DNA from: Isoetes taiwanensis
Taxonomy: Eukaryota > Streptophyta > Lycopodiopsida > Isoetales > Isoetaceae
DNA: 64,000 nucleotides
Reading direction: 5' to 3'
Assembly (NCBI GenBank): GCA_021234155.1
Contig: JAJEKV010000002.1
Location: 24,485,159 to 24,549,158, forward strand
Each line of letters begins with the position of its first letter. Position 1 is the first letter of the stretch. The translations under genes were made by a program, and so were the position numbers. Positions 1 through 15,159 of this stretch are shown in pieces. Under the pieces are notes generated by a model. It searched no databases. It was not told the DNA's origin and saw only the letters and a list, made by a program, of their open reading frames with translations.

Positions 1-1999
1 ATTTGGTTCTCTATTTGAAGCCCTAAGCGGCCAAAACCATCTGCGAACCCTAAATCCGAAATTAGGGTCTGCCGTGCTCACAAAACGGCGCCTGATTTAT
101 TTGATACTGTGATACAGCCTTGCCATTGCCAATCTTCAATAGTCTTCAATAAGATCTGTTTCTTGACGGATGGGAATGGCCGCCAACATGCCATTCTAAC
201 CCATCTCAGCGCCAATAAGATCCTACAGACATATTTACCAGTAGTTTTCATGCTTGGAAGCGAAGATGGCTTTGAGACTTCCATTGGCAGAACAAGGACG
301 GTTCAACTTGTATTTTAGCATGACTGAAAATGGTGGAGTTTCTGAGTTTTCTAATCAATACATGATTCAAGTATTTGAAAGAAATGGAGGAGGAGATTCT
401 CGCTGTTTATTAGCAATATCTGTTTTACTATGAGCAGCCAGCCTGCCGGAATTTTGCATTGGAACAATGCGCTGGTGGACGGTGCCGCATTTGTGGATCT
501 CCATTTAAACCAGGTTCTTACAACAGATCTAATATTGCTTCCAGCTCTAGTTGATCTCCAAACTAGCTGGCTGTGTCTTGTTTTATTTATTTTGTTATCA
601 TTATTTCTACTAGCTTTATACTTGTTCTTTGCTTAACTGATCTAAGTGGCAAAGGGTAAAGGGCGATAAGCCATGGAATTCTCTAGCTTACCTGACGCCC
701 CTTGCCTTTTTACCTTTATGAAGCTAACTAAGGTATTGATTGGGTGCAGGTAACCGGAGTTCCATTTCCCTTACATCTTGTTTTCAGTTTGTGGAACGTC
801 TTTGGAGAAGTGCTACTTCAAGGACAAAATCTGCTTTTGTGATCTTTATCTCATGTTGTTGCTTAAACTGTCTACATATAAGGTATACTGCAATGCCTTA
901 GTTTCATGTTTTGCAAGGCTTTTTCCATAAAAGGAGATACTGGTAATACTCTACTGCTATAGCTCATATCTTTGATTTCAGAAATACTGTCTTAAATTTC
1001 TTCATAAAGAAAGCACTATTTGACTTTGCATATGCATATGCTCTATTTTAAATGATCAGTGTATTCATTTCTCGGAAGAGTGTCAAAGGCCTTAATCTGT
1101 TGTAGCATATTTCAGTAAATATAGTGTCAATAAACCACCATTTGTTTGCCTTACAGCCAAACTTCAATGCTCCTTATCTGCTATTGCATATTTCAGTGTT
1201 TTATTTAATGGGTACCAGCATGCACATGCTTATTAATTTGTTGTAAAGGGAGTTCTTGCATGAAGCATGCATTGAGTGCCACTAAAACATGTTAGAAATA
1301 TGATTGTTAAAGCGGTCCAAAGATTCAACATGAAATGCACACTGTTGTTTTGGTGTATTTGGGCAAAATGGACCTATGTGCATACTATATTTCCATTCTA
1401 TCTTCGTACATTTTTGTCCAGCATATGGATGAACTTTACTAAAGGTATCTATCTCCGTCATTAACTATAGTCTCTTTAATCATGCTTAGAATTATGCACT
1501 TTAAGGTGTTTGCATATCCAGGACCATTAAACGATAGTGATGTGATGCAATATTCTGACCATACATGTGCATTCATGCATAAACTTGCATGTTTGCTGAA
1601 AAGTTCTACTAGACCATGCATTTTTGCACCAGGAAAAGATCATCTAGCGATCTGCTTTTTGCATGCAATAGATATTGTATGATTTGGTAGTATTTGACCA
1701 TGCATATCTGCGCTTAAGCATCTATTATGATGATTTCATAGCCTGCTTACTCTACTATCTAGACGTCAACACATGCTTAGTTGAAATTGCATTTTTCCTC
1801 ACCGCAGCATGCTTATTTGCTGAAATAGGCCATGCACATGGATTTACTGTAATGTTTTTGGCTACAATCTGGTAGGCTTACACACGATAACCGTAAAGTT
1901 AACTAACTTTGGAAATGAATTGCGGACTGTGGCAAGGTTCCATATGGCTTCCCATTGATTGATAATGGGTCTGATAAGCCTTAGCCTCTGGGAGGTTAA
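1..1999. repeat. Direct repeat, copy A (~2.0 kb)
   Basis: This block matches 4231-6240 in the same orientation, with an offset of about 4241 bp in its right half. The match begins at the first base of the window, so copy A may extend further left. From about 1440 to 1999 the copies look identical by eye; before about 1350 they differ at many places, mostly at CAG or CTG words. No primer-binding site or polypurine tract is visible at the inner edges, so a segmental duplication is more likely than an LTR pair. No reading frame in the block is convincing. Confidence 0.85.
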
Positions 2000-4230
2000 G
2001 GGCAAACTGACTATATATTCCTGGACTTCGGATTGCTAGTATAACTAGTATGGGCCTATGGAACCTTCCACATTCGTATGGTTATATTCTTCATGCTTTC
2101 CCAACCCATGTCTCCAGTTTTTCTGTAGAAGATTTACAAGAATTCACTCTATGCATTTTTTACACATGGAAAATTGTGCTAACACTTCTGATGTTTAGGC
2201 TGGTCTGCTACTGTACCTCTCAATCAATCTCATTTCTGGACGGTACTACAAGACCAGCAATCCACAACTATCTTATACTCCAAAAAATACCTTAAGGGGA
2301 GAGACTGCTCTGCGATCATGTTCCTGGATGTAAATAATATGCTAAGCCTTGATGTTAAGTTCAGTAAAACAAGGTATGACTCTTCTATGTGCACTGCATT
2401 ATATCTGATTGCTTTGCTCAACTACTTGAGCCATGTAGTTGGCTACCATCATGTATCTTTTTACACCCAGTAGCTCTCGATGCATAAAAAATGCTAAATA
2501 TGGGGTGTTCCCAATCTACATTGTTCACTACGTGAACTGGAGTTTTTAACTCTAACTTGAAATTAATCATAGGACATGTGTACACAACAAACACAAGATA
2601 GAAGGCAAATTCATTCAAATATTTGTGCAGAAAAGGCCTGGCCACATGGACACATGAAAGCTGTTCTATACAGATTCAAAGATGATCAAATTTTGACCTA
2701 CTGTTCTGCATCTAATAGAGGTATTTCTACAATCAAATTTTGATATCTAAAGATGTACACGGTGCAAGTTATGATCATGTTCTCTTATGTTCAGTTGGCA
2801 GGGAGGGCCCCTATGGTAGTATAGGGACCCCCTCAGCCCTTATACTTCCTATAAATGGGACCCACCTTGTCTTCCGGGAGGAGGTAGGGCCAAAAATTTA
2901 TATATATCTATAAATATAAATATATATTCAATGTCCTCTGATTATCTTTTCTTTAGCCTCTAGCTATCTGATGAAGTAGCATAGGCTTCCCATACAGACT
3001 TCTAGTTCATAGACCACTGATTGCTCTTCTTTGGATTTTACAAACCTTGAGCGCTGAGCACCCATGTTTAGCTCCTTGCTCAAATTTACACTGTGGATAA
3101 TATGTTACAAAGCATGGCCACTATATTTGCAGAAGCATTGCATACAAATGGGCAAAGATGCACCAAAACATAGTGTGAAAAAATGGCAAAATTTTGCCAT
3201 ATTCTAGTTAAACATTGCGGTCGCAAGCATGCTTTGTTACCTAAGCGCCATTGCATGGGCTTAACATTTGATTTGGCATTGGAATCATGTTGCTTTTTGC
3301 CTAGTGCCCTTGCATGGGCGTAACCTCTAAAGATGCATTGTATGCATTGGGATGCTCACGGCGGATGCATGCTACTGGCGTTGTTTCATGCATTGTTGCA
3401 AAGGACATTGGCAAATGGACAACTAGATATGGCAAAGTTCTCTAAGAGAATTGCCGGAACAGGATTTAGTACTTGGGCACCTATGCTTGAAATAATCTGA
3501 CTCCTTATAGAGCAAAAGGTTAGTAATGCCTCCACGTGTTGGGATTTCCTTAAATCCGGTGGCCTACTCATGATGGAAGAATATTATTATTTTTGAGAGG
3601 CAAGTTTGCCTCCAATAAACAACAAATTCCTTGCACACTGGTATGATACTCTAAACATAATCTATAATCTTTTTTGACTATGCCGCTTTGGAGATTTACT
3701 TTATAACTAGGGGGAGATCCAATTTGGTCTTCTTTGTCAAATTGTACACATGAGTACACAAATAATACATGAGGATGCGAGTTTGGCAATATGGTAAGGT
3801 ATGTGGCTTTACATTGGTATTTATAACTTGTGCCATTTGGAAAAATGATGTAAAAGAGATTTGGCAAATATCTCTACGTTAAAATGTTGGAGGCCTTTGA
3901 CTTTATAAAGTGCTCTTTCACAAAGGTACTTTTGGACTTTACTTTCTTTTATGCTTGGCATGGATGCCATTTGTCATTTTACAGATTCCATGCACATTTT
4001 TGCATTATCTGTTTTTCATATGAACGTTTTAGTAGGACTTGGGCAAGAGGACAACGTTTCATAACTCTTTAGATGCCACATACAAAATGGGAAACCATGG
4101 TGGCAAAGGCACAAAGGTATGTGCTTTATTTATTTAATTTCTTGGTGTATTTTGGTGGAAGACACAAGCCCTAAAACCAAGTTTAGGGTTTCGGATCAGC
4201 ATGTTATGGCGGCAGCATGTTTACCCTAAA
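2000..4230. other. Spacer between the two direct-repeat copies
   Basis: This 2.2 kb stretch is AT-rich and has no reading frame that resembles a known protein. It contains a short internal duplication around 3240-3330, where CATTGCATGGGC-like and CTTGCATGGGC-like segments recur about 75 bp apart, and a telomere-like AGTTTAGGGTTT word near 4183. I see no gene in it. Confidence 0.5.
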
Positions 4231-6240
4231 TATTTGGTTCTCTATTTGGAGCCCTAAGCGGCCAAAACCATCCGCGAACCCTAAATCTGAAATTAGGGTC
4301 TCATGTGTGCTCACAAAAGCGGCGCTTGATTTATTTGATAATTGTGATCTGACCTTGCCATTGCCAATCTTCAATAGTCTTCAATAAGATCTGTTTCTTG
4401 ACGGATGGGAATGGCCGCCAACATGCCGTTCTAACCCATCTCCAGCGCCAATAAGATCCTCTGACATATTTACTAGTAGTTTTCATGCTTGGAAGCAAAG
4501 ATGGCTTTGAGACTTCCATTGGCGTAACAAGGACTGTTCAACCTCAGATTTTAGCATGACTGAAAATGGTGGAGTTTCGAGGTTTCTAATCAATACATGA
4601 TTCAAGTATTTGAAAGAAATGGAGGAGGAGATTCTCATTGTTTATTAGCAATATCTGTTTTACTATGAGCAGCACTGCTGCGGAATTTTGCATTGGAACA
4701 CTGCTTGTAGGTGGACGATGCCGCATTTGTGGATCTCCATTTAAACCGTGTTCTTACAAATGATCTAATATTGCTTCCAAATCTAGTTGATCTCAAACTA
4801 GTTGGGTCGTGTCTTGTTTTATTTATTTTGTTATCATTATTTCTACTAGCTTTATACTTGTTCTTTGCTTAACCGATCTAAGTGGCAAAGGGTAAAGGGC
4901 GATAAGCCATGGAATTCTCTAGCTTACCCGGACGCCCCTTGCCTTTTTACCTTTATGAAGCTAACTAAGGTATTGATTGGGTGCGGTGTAACCCGGGGTT
5001 CCATTTCCCTTACATCTTGTTTTCGGTTTGTGGAACGTCTTTGGAGAAGTGCTACTTCAAGGACAAAATCTGCTTTTGTGATCTTTATCTCATGTTGTTG
5101 CTTAAACTGTCTACATATAAGGTATCTTTGCAATGCCTTAGTTTCATGTTTTGCAAGGCTTTTTTCCATAAAAGGAGATCTTTGTAATACTCTCTTTGCT
5201 ATAGCTCATATCTTTGATTTCAAAATACTGTCTTAAATTTCTTCATAAAGAAAGCACTATTTGACTTTGCATATGCATATGCTCTATTTTAAATGATCGG
5301 TGTATTCATTTCTCGGAAGAGTGTCAAAGGCCTTAATCTGTTGTAGCATATTTCATAAATATAGTGTCAATAAACCACCATTTGTTTGCCTTACAGCCAA
5401 ACTTCAATGCTCCTTATCTGCTATTGCATATTTCAGTGTTTTATTTAATGGGTACCAAAGATGCACATGCTTATTAATTTGTTGTAAAGGGAGTTCTTGC
5501 ATGAAGCATGCATTGAGTGCCACTAAAACATGTTAGAAATATGATTGTTAAAGCGGTCCAAAGATTCAACATGAAATGCACCTTTGTTGTTTTGGTGTAT
5601 TTGGGCAAAATGGACCTATGTGCATACTATATTTCCATTCTATCTTCGTACATTTTGTCCAGCATATGGATGAACTTTACTAAAGGTATCTATCTCCGTC
5701 ATTAACTATAGTCTCTTTAATCATGCTTAGAATTATGCACTTTAAGGTGTTTGCATATCCAGGACCATTAAACGATAGTGATGTGATGCAATATTCTGAC
5801 CATACATGTGCATTCATGCATAAACTTGCATGTTTGCTGAAAAGTTCTACTAGACCATGCATTTTTGCACCAGGAAAAGATCATCTAGCGATCTGCTTTT
5901 TGCATGCAATAGATATTGTATGATTTGGTAGTATTTGACCATGCATATCTGCGCTTAAGCATCTATTATGATGATTTCATAGCCTGCTTACTCTACTATC
6001 TAGACGTCAACACATGCTTAGTTGAAATTGCATTTTTCCTCACCGCAGCATGCTTATTTGCTGAAATAGGCCATGCACATGGATTTACTGTAATGTTTTT
6101 GGCTACAATCTGGTAGGCTTACACACGATAACCGTAAAGTTAACTAACTTTGGAAATGAATTGCGGACTGTGGCAAGGTTCCATATGGCTTCCCATTGAT
6201 TGATAATGGGTCTGATAAGCCTTAGCCTCTGGGAGGTTAA
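4231..6240. repeat. Direct repeat, copy B (~2.0 kb)
   Basis: Second copy of the block at 1-1999. It ends where GGGAGGTTAAGGG runs into a long (TA)n tract; copy A continues there into ordinary sequence. In its first 1.3 kb several ACTG words of copy A read CTTTG and one CAGC reads CAAAG, a strand-symmetric pattern discussed in the findings. A 55-codon frame at 266-433 in copy A is stopped after eight codons here, which argues against coding. Confidence 0.85.
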
Positions 6241-6250
6241 GGGATAAAAC

Positions 6251-8070
<1,820 letters not shown>

Positions 8071-11000
8071 TTGGGATAAAAATAAAATGGGATGAAAAGC
8101 GAAAATGTATAGCTAGTTTGAATCATACATGTACCCATCTTTCTAAAAGATAAAGATTACACTAAATGAACGACAATGAAAATCAAGTAAGAAGTTAAAA
8201 TCCACACACGAGCTAATAATTTTGCATTTAAAATTAAGAATGTTAGAAATTAAAGATTGTATCCTATTAGCTCTGAGAGAAAAAAAAAAAATCAAGCTAA
8301 ATTATATTCTCAAAGCTTTTTAAAAATATTCATTCAAATTCCTTAGATTCCCAAAGATTCTCTTGAGATTGCTCTAGATTCTCTAAGATCCTATGAGATT
8401 CCCTTAGATTTTACATGATTCTTTTAGATTCTCAAAGATTTTATGAAGATTCCCTTGGATTCCCTTAAATTCTCAAAGATTCTCACCTGGTTCCCATGGA
8501 TTCCCTAAGATCCTCTAGATTCCTCAACATTCTCGTATTATTTATTTTAATGTTATCCTTACTCTGACTAGTTTCTCTAGATTCTCCAAGATTTCTTAAC
8601 GTTCCACCACAAATTATTGCAAGATTAATTGAGATTCTATCAAAATTCCTTGAGATTTTCCAATTTCCTATGCAAATGATGTGGGTTTGTATTAATTTAG
8701 AATATTGACTTCAAAGTTCCGATGTTGAGACTCCCATAATAACTTCATAACATCTAGACATCCCTCATTCCCTCTAGGGTTCTCAAAAATTCCCTAGAAA
8801 TAAATGTTGCATGTTCACGAAGTTCTAAGTATAATCAAGCTTAAATGGGTCGGATGGTGAAAGAGTTGAGGTAAAAGTTGAAGACATCAAAGTCAAAGTC
8901 AACATTTAATTTGTAGAAGGTAAAAGCGCTATGACAATTCTATGGTTCTATAAGGAACCATAGAACTATAAAATGGGACATTGCAAATGTATTTTGTCAC
9001 TTCAACCTAGCAACAAATCGCGGCATCAAACAAACTAAAAAAGCGAAAATGAATGCGAACCAATAACAAAACATAGAAGACTATCAACTCAAATTGACCC
9101 TCATACAACCAATAAATGAGCACATCTAAAAGTAGTTATCAAAATGCATAGGCTAGACCTGCAGAGTTGAGCAGCCCAATGGCAAAGTGGCTTCATGGAG
9201 CAACAATAACATTATGACAATCCTTAATGTGTTTTGCTTTGCATATCATGGATAAGCAAGCCAATTATAAGCAGAACTAGCTTATTTGCACCAAATACAT
9301 TCTTGGAGGATAACATTACCGAAGTCATTAATCCCACACACATAAACAATCTAAGACCCAGCGGCAAATGGCTCATTGTATTTACATTGAAGATCATGTG
9401 CCTAATGGTACCATTTCCGTGTTGCAACATAACATTCATCATTATTTATGTTTTTTAACTTGATAAGAGGCAATCAAAGGGAGGATATTTCATTGAGTAT
9501 AGAAATTGGTTTTATTTCCCAAAGGCGGTTCGGTAGGGTGGTCCACGGTTGATTTTTAAAAGCTTTTCTAGTGACCGCGTGAAATTGTTATGACATGGCG
9601 GGAGCTACATTCACAATTGTTGTCCCATCATTGCAACTCTTTGGCACGCGGAAGAGCTTGAAAGTGGTCTATCAAATGTTTCAAGAGGTAACTTTTGTAT
9701 GGAACATTGTGATAGTATCGAGAAGATGAAACATGATAATGAAAATGATGATTGAAGAGTAAAATTGAAGTGTTTTTTTTCGAATTCTACTCTCCAAGCA
9801 GTTATACTCTAATAATATGGAATAATATTCTCGTGAGCCAATCAAATAAAGTGGAAATTCATGCGAGAGATGGCGACAAAAGAATAGTTAGAGTTACATC
9901 ATCATCACAAAGAGATGTACAAAAATTTCAAAAGCCATATTCTTTCCAACTTTACATTTTACTTTTCTGGGGTTGAAGCCGTTTCTGGTGGCAAACAAAC
10001 AATCTCTCTAGAGTGCCATATTCAAGCAGCGTCTCCACAATATGCCCTCAAAGTACAAATGAACTCATCAACTTCGAATCTCAACACACCTTGAAGCCAG
10101 CCACGGGTTGGATTTGGCAATGTAAAAGCTTGTACTTTGACTATTAAACCAGCGAATCTTCAGGGCTGCTATGGCATGGAGATGCGTGTTTTAAGTTCTT
10201 GCTCATTCACATCTAAATCTACATCTTAAAAAGTTTTCTTGTTGCACAACTCAATGGCAACCAATCCACAACTTTCGATTTCATAGTTCACATCTAAATC
10301 TACATCTTAAGTTTTTCTTGTTGCACAACTCAATGGCAACCAATCCACAACTTTTAGGTTTCATAGTTTTCTTATTCGGCAAGCACAAACTATGTAGTTA
10401 GGTATTGTTATAAATGGGATCACGGCTTTTATCTAGGTAGCAAGATATAAAAGTAACCAATTTCAAGTTTGTCACATAGGCACCAAAAACAATGCACATG
10501 TAAGGAAAAAAATGAAAATATCCCAATTAGTACACGGATTCTAGTCTAGTCTCGCAGCCCTTTCTCAAGGTAAGATTGACACAACTTGTTTTACGCATCA
10601 TTCACAATCAAGTAGCTTTCTCCTTATTCCAGTGAGCATGCTCTGTGAATGCAAGATTGGGTGGTTTGTTACACTTTCAACCGGTTTTTGCAAAGTTGAA
10701 CAGCGATTTCTCAAATTTCATTTCGAATCCGAGATTCTTACGGCAAGCCATACTCTGCGAACATAAGGCCGATAAGCTCTGCTTTCGCCACTAGCCTTCA
10801 AATCATTCTAGGCAAAATCACTACATTACGTATTTCTCTATTCTTGCACAATAGTCACATAACTTCTAGATTAATTACAAAGGATCCGGGCGAAAAAAGC
10901 CCGAAAAATAATATAGGCAAAACAAGACTCTCTTATTCCACAGTTTTATCTTGATAGATTAAAATGAATCCCCATATTCCTCAAAAATGACAAGCACAAT

Positions 11001-11270
11001 CTGCTTGAAGTATTTGGGCAAGAGCCTCAATCACTATCATAAGGGGGTAGGAGCAAAATTCCACCAAAATCACAATTCTCACCAAAAAGTCTTGGCGACA
11101 CCTTTCGGCCTAGACATCTAGGCTGTTGGCGAAATCATACTACCGAGAGGAAAGCTGTTAATAAGCCTAAAGGCTACTTGAACCTAACGAGGCATCCATG
11201 TATTTCTGGAGGCGATATCTGTCTCAACTAATGTCTAGACAACGGAAAAGATTAACTAGGCATCTTGTAT
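8071..11270. other. Intergenic; array remnant and short duplications
   Basis: From about 8330 to 8670 there is a further stretch of AGATTC words without a recognisable start or tail, probably a decayed family member. Around 10207-10364 a ~79 bp unit is tandemly duplicated (CACATCTAAATCTACATC starts each copy). No reading frame here resembles a known protein. Confidence 0.5.
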
Positions 11271-11271
11271 T

Positions 11272-12056
11272 TTTCGGAGTTGGCATCACAGTGCGAATAA
11301 TATCTAAATATCTGACATCTACTTCAAGGGGTGTCACATGGAAACCGTGCCGCAGTTTAAAACACCCAACAAATGAGGATCAAGAAGCAAAACACAAATG
11401 TCAAAGTAATGGACAAATGTAGAGCTCAACCTAGTATTTGAAAAGAACATAGCCCAATCATTAGACGGACATATCTAGAGCTTAATGTATTACTTACAAA
11501 TGAACACATTGCCAACAACACACGGATTCCGCGTTGGTTTGAAAGCACCACAATTCCCTCTGGAATCAAGATTAAAGTGCATGTAGTTCCTTCAATGCGC
11601 ATCTGACCCACGTCAACCATTAGATTAGCTACACAACAAAGGTAAATAGAAAGCGGTAATTACAACTAGCCATCAAAACTTTTCGGAGTTGCCATGCTGG
11701 CACGACTAATGTCTAGATAATACGGTTTGGAACACCCAACAAATGTGAATCAAGCGACAAAACACAATACAAACTAATGGACATATCAAGAGTTTAATCT
11801 ACTATTTAGAAATGAGCGTAGCCCAACCACTAGCGAGGACACATCTGACAATCTATTATTTAAATATAAACACAGCCCAAGCAGCACCTGGATTCCACGT
11901 TGGTACAAAAGCACACAACTTCCCTCTGGATGCAAGAGTAAGAGTGCCTGTAGTTCTCTCTTTCTGTCTGCATGGCAGCCAAGTAAACAACTAGATTAGC
12001 CACATAGGAGCAAGGTAAATAAGACAGGAAATAAACTACAACTGGCCAGCAAAACT
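11272..12056. repeat. ~400 bp tandem duplication
   Basis: A diverged unit at about 11272-11680 is followed by a second copy at about 11682-12056. Both begin near TTTTCGGAGTTG, pass through AACACCCAACAAATG and end near AACTAGCC or AACTGGCC. The copies differ at many bases and indels, and neither carries a convincing reading frame. Confidence 0.6.
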
Positions 12057-12531
12057 TTCAAAACTCTCTTATTCCATCCTATACTACAATAACCTTTTCA
12101 ACCCCATATCCCTTGGTACATACTCTGAAAGAAAACACATATATAACTTGGGACACCAAACAGCTGGAACAATCAACACAAAATATCAGGGAAGGAGCAA
12201 AATACAATGGGGACTATTCGTTCCAGCTTCCATGCTACATCTGAGGGCATACATATAAGGGCGTACCTTTTTATAAATCTAGAAATCCTTGATATTCGTA
12301 CAACAATTTGCCAGACATGCTATATGAAAGTTCCAAAATGTCCTGATGCAACGATGTGACTTGGCAACTTATGTTGTGGGAAATACTTCCTGGAAAAGTT
12401 TGGAAATGAAGGTTAGGTACCCTTAGCAAATCAGTGGAATTGCACTGCAAAATGAAATACAAAAGCCTCTACTAATTTTCCTGACTTAGAAAGCCCATCA
12501 AGTGTACAAAATGATGTCTGGACCAGGAAAA

Positions 12532-12734
12532 TTAATTTGGCACGAATGCTCCCTGCAGTCCCTCTTTAAAAAGCTCATAGGCTTGCTTATGCTTGCCTGC
12601 CTTGACATAAACTTCCATCACGCAATTATATGTAAATGTAGTATGAACAAAATCAATCTCACCTGATGCCCACTCAAACAATGCAAAAGGAGAATGCGGA
12701 TGACCATAGACCCATAGCATGCCTTGCCAAGACT
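12532..12734 (-). pseudogene. PPR-protein exon fragment
   Basis: The minus-strand frame contains FALFEWASGEIDFVHT followed by FTYNCVMEVYVKAGKHKQAY and ELFKEGLQGAFVPN. This matches the 35-residue PPR pattern (TYN...M...Y.KAGK...A.ELF.E....G..PN) and the WA...GF.HT lead-in seen at the start of many plant PPR proteins. PPR proteins bind RNA in organelles. The fragment holds about one repeat and then stops with TAA, so it is truncated. Upstream, CAATAG at the 5' edge could be a 3' splice site or a stop codon; the frame beyond it stays open for about 30 codons (...MEDAMKECRGKTRPQ). It is probably the relic of a nuclear PPR gene. Confidence 0.6.
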
Positions 12735-13006
12735 ATTGGGGTCTAGTCTTTCCCCGACACTCTTTCATGGCATCTTCCATGCTTAATCTTGAGCTAACGT
12801 GCACCAACTCATATCTTTGTTTAAACTTTTAACGGATGGAATCGAAAAAAATGTCTCGAGTATAAGCACATGTTTCCAAAGCTTAGAAGGGGATTAATGT
12901 ACAGACACATTGCATTGCATATATAAACATATGAAAGCATTAAAACGGAAGATCAATTAGAAAACAAATGAAGCAAATGAAAAGGGAAGATCAAATATGA
13001 ACTTAC

Positions 13007-13248
13007 GAGATGACCCAAGGAAAAGATGCTGCCATTAGTGTCTTTGTCGTGATTGAAGCTAAGAGATGAGGGCTTGTTCTTGTTGGGACCTATCAAAGGA
13101 ACATAGCAAAAAACACAACTTTGCCCTAAGCACCAAATTGTGGATCTACAACCAGAAAAGCGACCACATCTCCTTACCATGGTGCTGATTCATGGGTGTG
13201 GGCTTGAATAGGCAAGCCGGAGAGATCGAAATCCTTAGAAGGATCCAT
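13007..13248 (-). pseudogene. Possible 5' exons of a minus-strand gene
   Basis: A minus-strand ATG at 13248 begins MDPSKDFDLSGLPIQAHTHE and runs to an ATG|GTAAGG donor at 13178. A second exon-like piece (13089-13007) lies between TTTGATAG and CTC|GTAAGT, and its open frame reads GPNKNKPSSLSFNHDKD. Joined at these sites the frames do not match by one base, so either a splice site is mis-chosen or the gene is broken. The piece lies just upstream of the PPR fragment on the same strand and could be its 5' end. I do not recognise the protein. Confidence 0.25.
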
Positions 13249-13259
13249 GCGAGAAACTA

Positions 13260-14780
13260 GAGTAAGCATCTGCTCCAACACTGCTGGCATGAGGCCAGCT
13301 TGGGAAAAAACAAAGGCTTCGGATACATTAAGCATACAAAAGACCCATCTTTGGGGTTACTGCAGTACATCAAAAGGTGAAGATCTTGCAAAAGGCTGCC
13401 GCATCAAGTTATCAAAGTCTGTGCAAGAGCATGCGGATCATTAGAACCCCGAACTATTAAGGCCAATGAAATCGTCGACAAATTCTTGTAGCATTTATCA
13501 TGCAAAAATGCGTGCAAATCTCTAAATATGTCACATTATCTTGCCCCTTCTAAATATTATAAATGGAAAGTAGCCACTCCAATCACGGATTACAAACACG
13601 GGCCATCTTACGGCGTGCTAAGAGAAGACTTTTGTCACGGTAAGCATCTAACCCGACGGACAAAGGCTATGTTTGCGGCATTGACCGGTGCAAAATGCGT
13701 CGAGAGCTCTAAATAGGTCGCATTATCTTGCCTCTTAGAATCTTAATGAAAAAGGCGGACAAATGCACATGTGAAATGGAAAGTGGCTACTTGATTGCAA
13801 CTTATTACACGGTGTTCTCTGAAAGATTTTGGAGGAAGTGGCCACATTCAACTAATTGAGGAGAGTATTTTACATGCCATTCACAAAACCGCCCTTGAAT
13901 CACATCCAACTACAACTAGCAATTTAGGCAGGTCTAGATTCATAGATTAAAGCCCAACAACACTCAAAAATATGCATCACACTAAATCAATTTGTCATAA
14001 CGAATATTCAAAAGAAAAACATGCGACTTCTAATAATCATGCATGCTAAAAGCAGATACTTTGGGCAGCCCCATAAACCGCACAACAACATCGAATGCCA
14101 AAGCCACAATTATTTTGGAATCTTAAAATGCAAAAAGCAAATTATATCATAAAAAAAGCAATACGAATAAGAACATTTGGTACTCCAAACATCGGTATTC
14201 TAATTCAAATTAAATCTTCCAAAGACATTGCATCAAATGAGTGGATAATTGATGCGCTCAAGAAGACTTTAGCCATCACGGGTTCAAGCATATTTAAGGC
14301 AAAAAACTACGTAATATCGCCACGTAAGGTCGCGGCAACCCATCTTGAATGTCGGTTATCCGTTTAGGAAAAAACCTATAGGATCGATCCGCTCTCACGT
14401 GGTGCTTTCGAGAACATGCAAAAGCGCTTAAGGCTCCACAGACCTCATTGGTTGTTACACAAAAAGATTCCCGGTCATCTATTCGAGAATCTTCTAAGGA
14501 AGCCATGAGCAAAACCTGTGCGGACAAAAAAACCTCCTCGAACTGCACAAACACACCGATTGGGTCCCTCAAAATATTACAAAACCAATCGTATCTACAA
14601 CTTCAACCCATCAAAGATTTTTTGCGAGCATACCCACCCAAATCAAACGATTTTTAACGAGCATATTCACCAAGAAAACCCATCAAGGATTGCAAAATGT
14701 AAAGATGAAAGAGGCTAATCCATACACGGTGGAACCGCGGCTCATTAGATTGTTGCCATGCACCACAAACCGTGATCTCG
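13260..14780. other. Intergenic, no gene recognised
   Basis: Several reading frames of 60-92 codons occur on both strands, but none resembles a known family and they overlap each other. I see nothing that supports a gene. Confidence 0.4.
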
Positions 14781-14782
14781 TG

Positions 14783-14905
14783 TTAAGCCGCCGGCGGTGA
14801 TGGTATAGGACCGATCAACATATTGGAACTTACATCCAAGTGCTTAAGATTGGTAAGGTTGCCCAAAGAAGCCGCAATAGTGCCAGTTAATCCGCCATTA
14901 AATTG
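14783..14905 (-). pseudogene. LRR fragment of a receptor-like kinase-type gene
   Basis: The minus-strand frame reads LTGTIAASLGNLTNLKHLDV followed by SSNMLIGPIP. This is a textbook plant LRR (LTGTIP.SLGNLTNL..LDLSSN.L.GPIP) as found in the extracellular part of receptor-like kinases. The frame is closed on both sides: TAA at 14906-14908 upstream, where the LRR pattern seems to continue in another frame, and TAA at 14783-14785 downstream. No kinase, signal peptide or membrane segment is nearby. It is an isolated, frameshifted exon relic. Confidence 0.6.
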
Positions 14906-15159
14906 TTACAAAGCAGAAGCGGGTACCGCGGCATATCGAGCCAACATTTCAAAAAAAAGAAGAGAACCGAACAAAATGGACCTATAAATGAAGGTATATA
15001 TTTAGACAACACAACAATGTAGGAAACCTCTGTCAATGTGTGGCGCCAAAGAATCCGCCATAGCCTTCAACCATAGCCAATGTAAAAAAAATCACTCCAA
15101 GTTTGCTTGAAGAAGGCCCTCCCGTGACCCGTTTTCTTAAGGAGAGGCGGCCAATGTGG

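Noticed and set aside
266-433. 55-codon frame MALRLPLAEQGRF... in repeat copy A
   Set aside because: The same frame in copy B is stopped after eight codons, and no family resemblance is seen.
1482-1875. Two 66-codon frames identical in both 2-kb repeat copies
   Set aside because: Identity follows from the DNA identity of that part of the repeat; composition is not protein-like and no homology is recognised.
1-6240. LTR retrotransposon with 2-kb LTRs
   Set aside because: No primer-binding site after copy A, no polypurine tract before copy B, and no coding in between. A segmental duplication is simpler.
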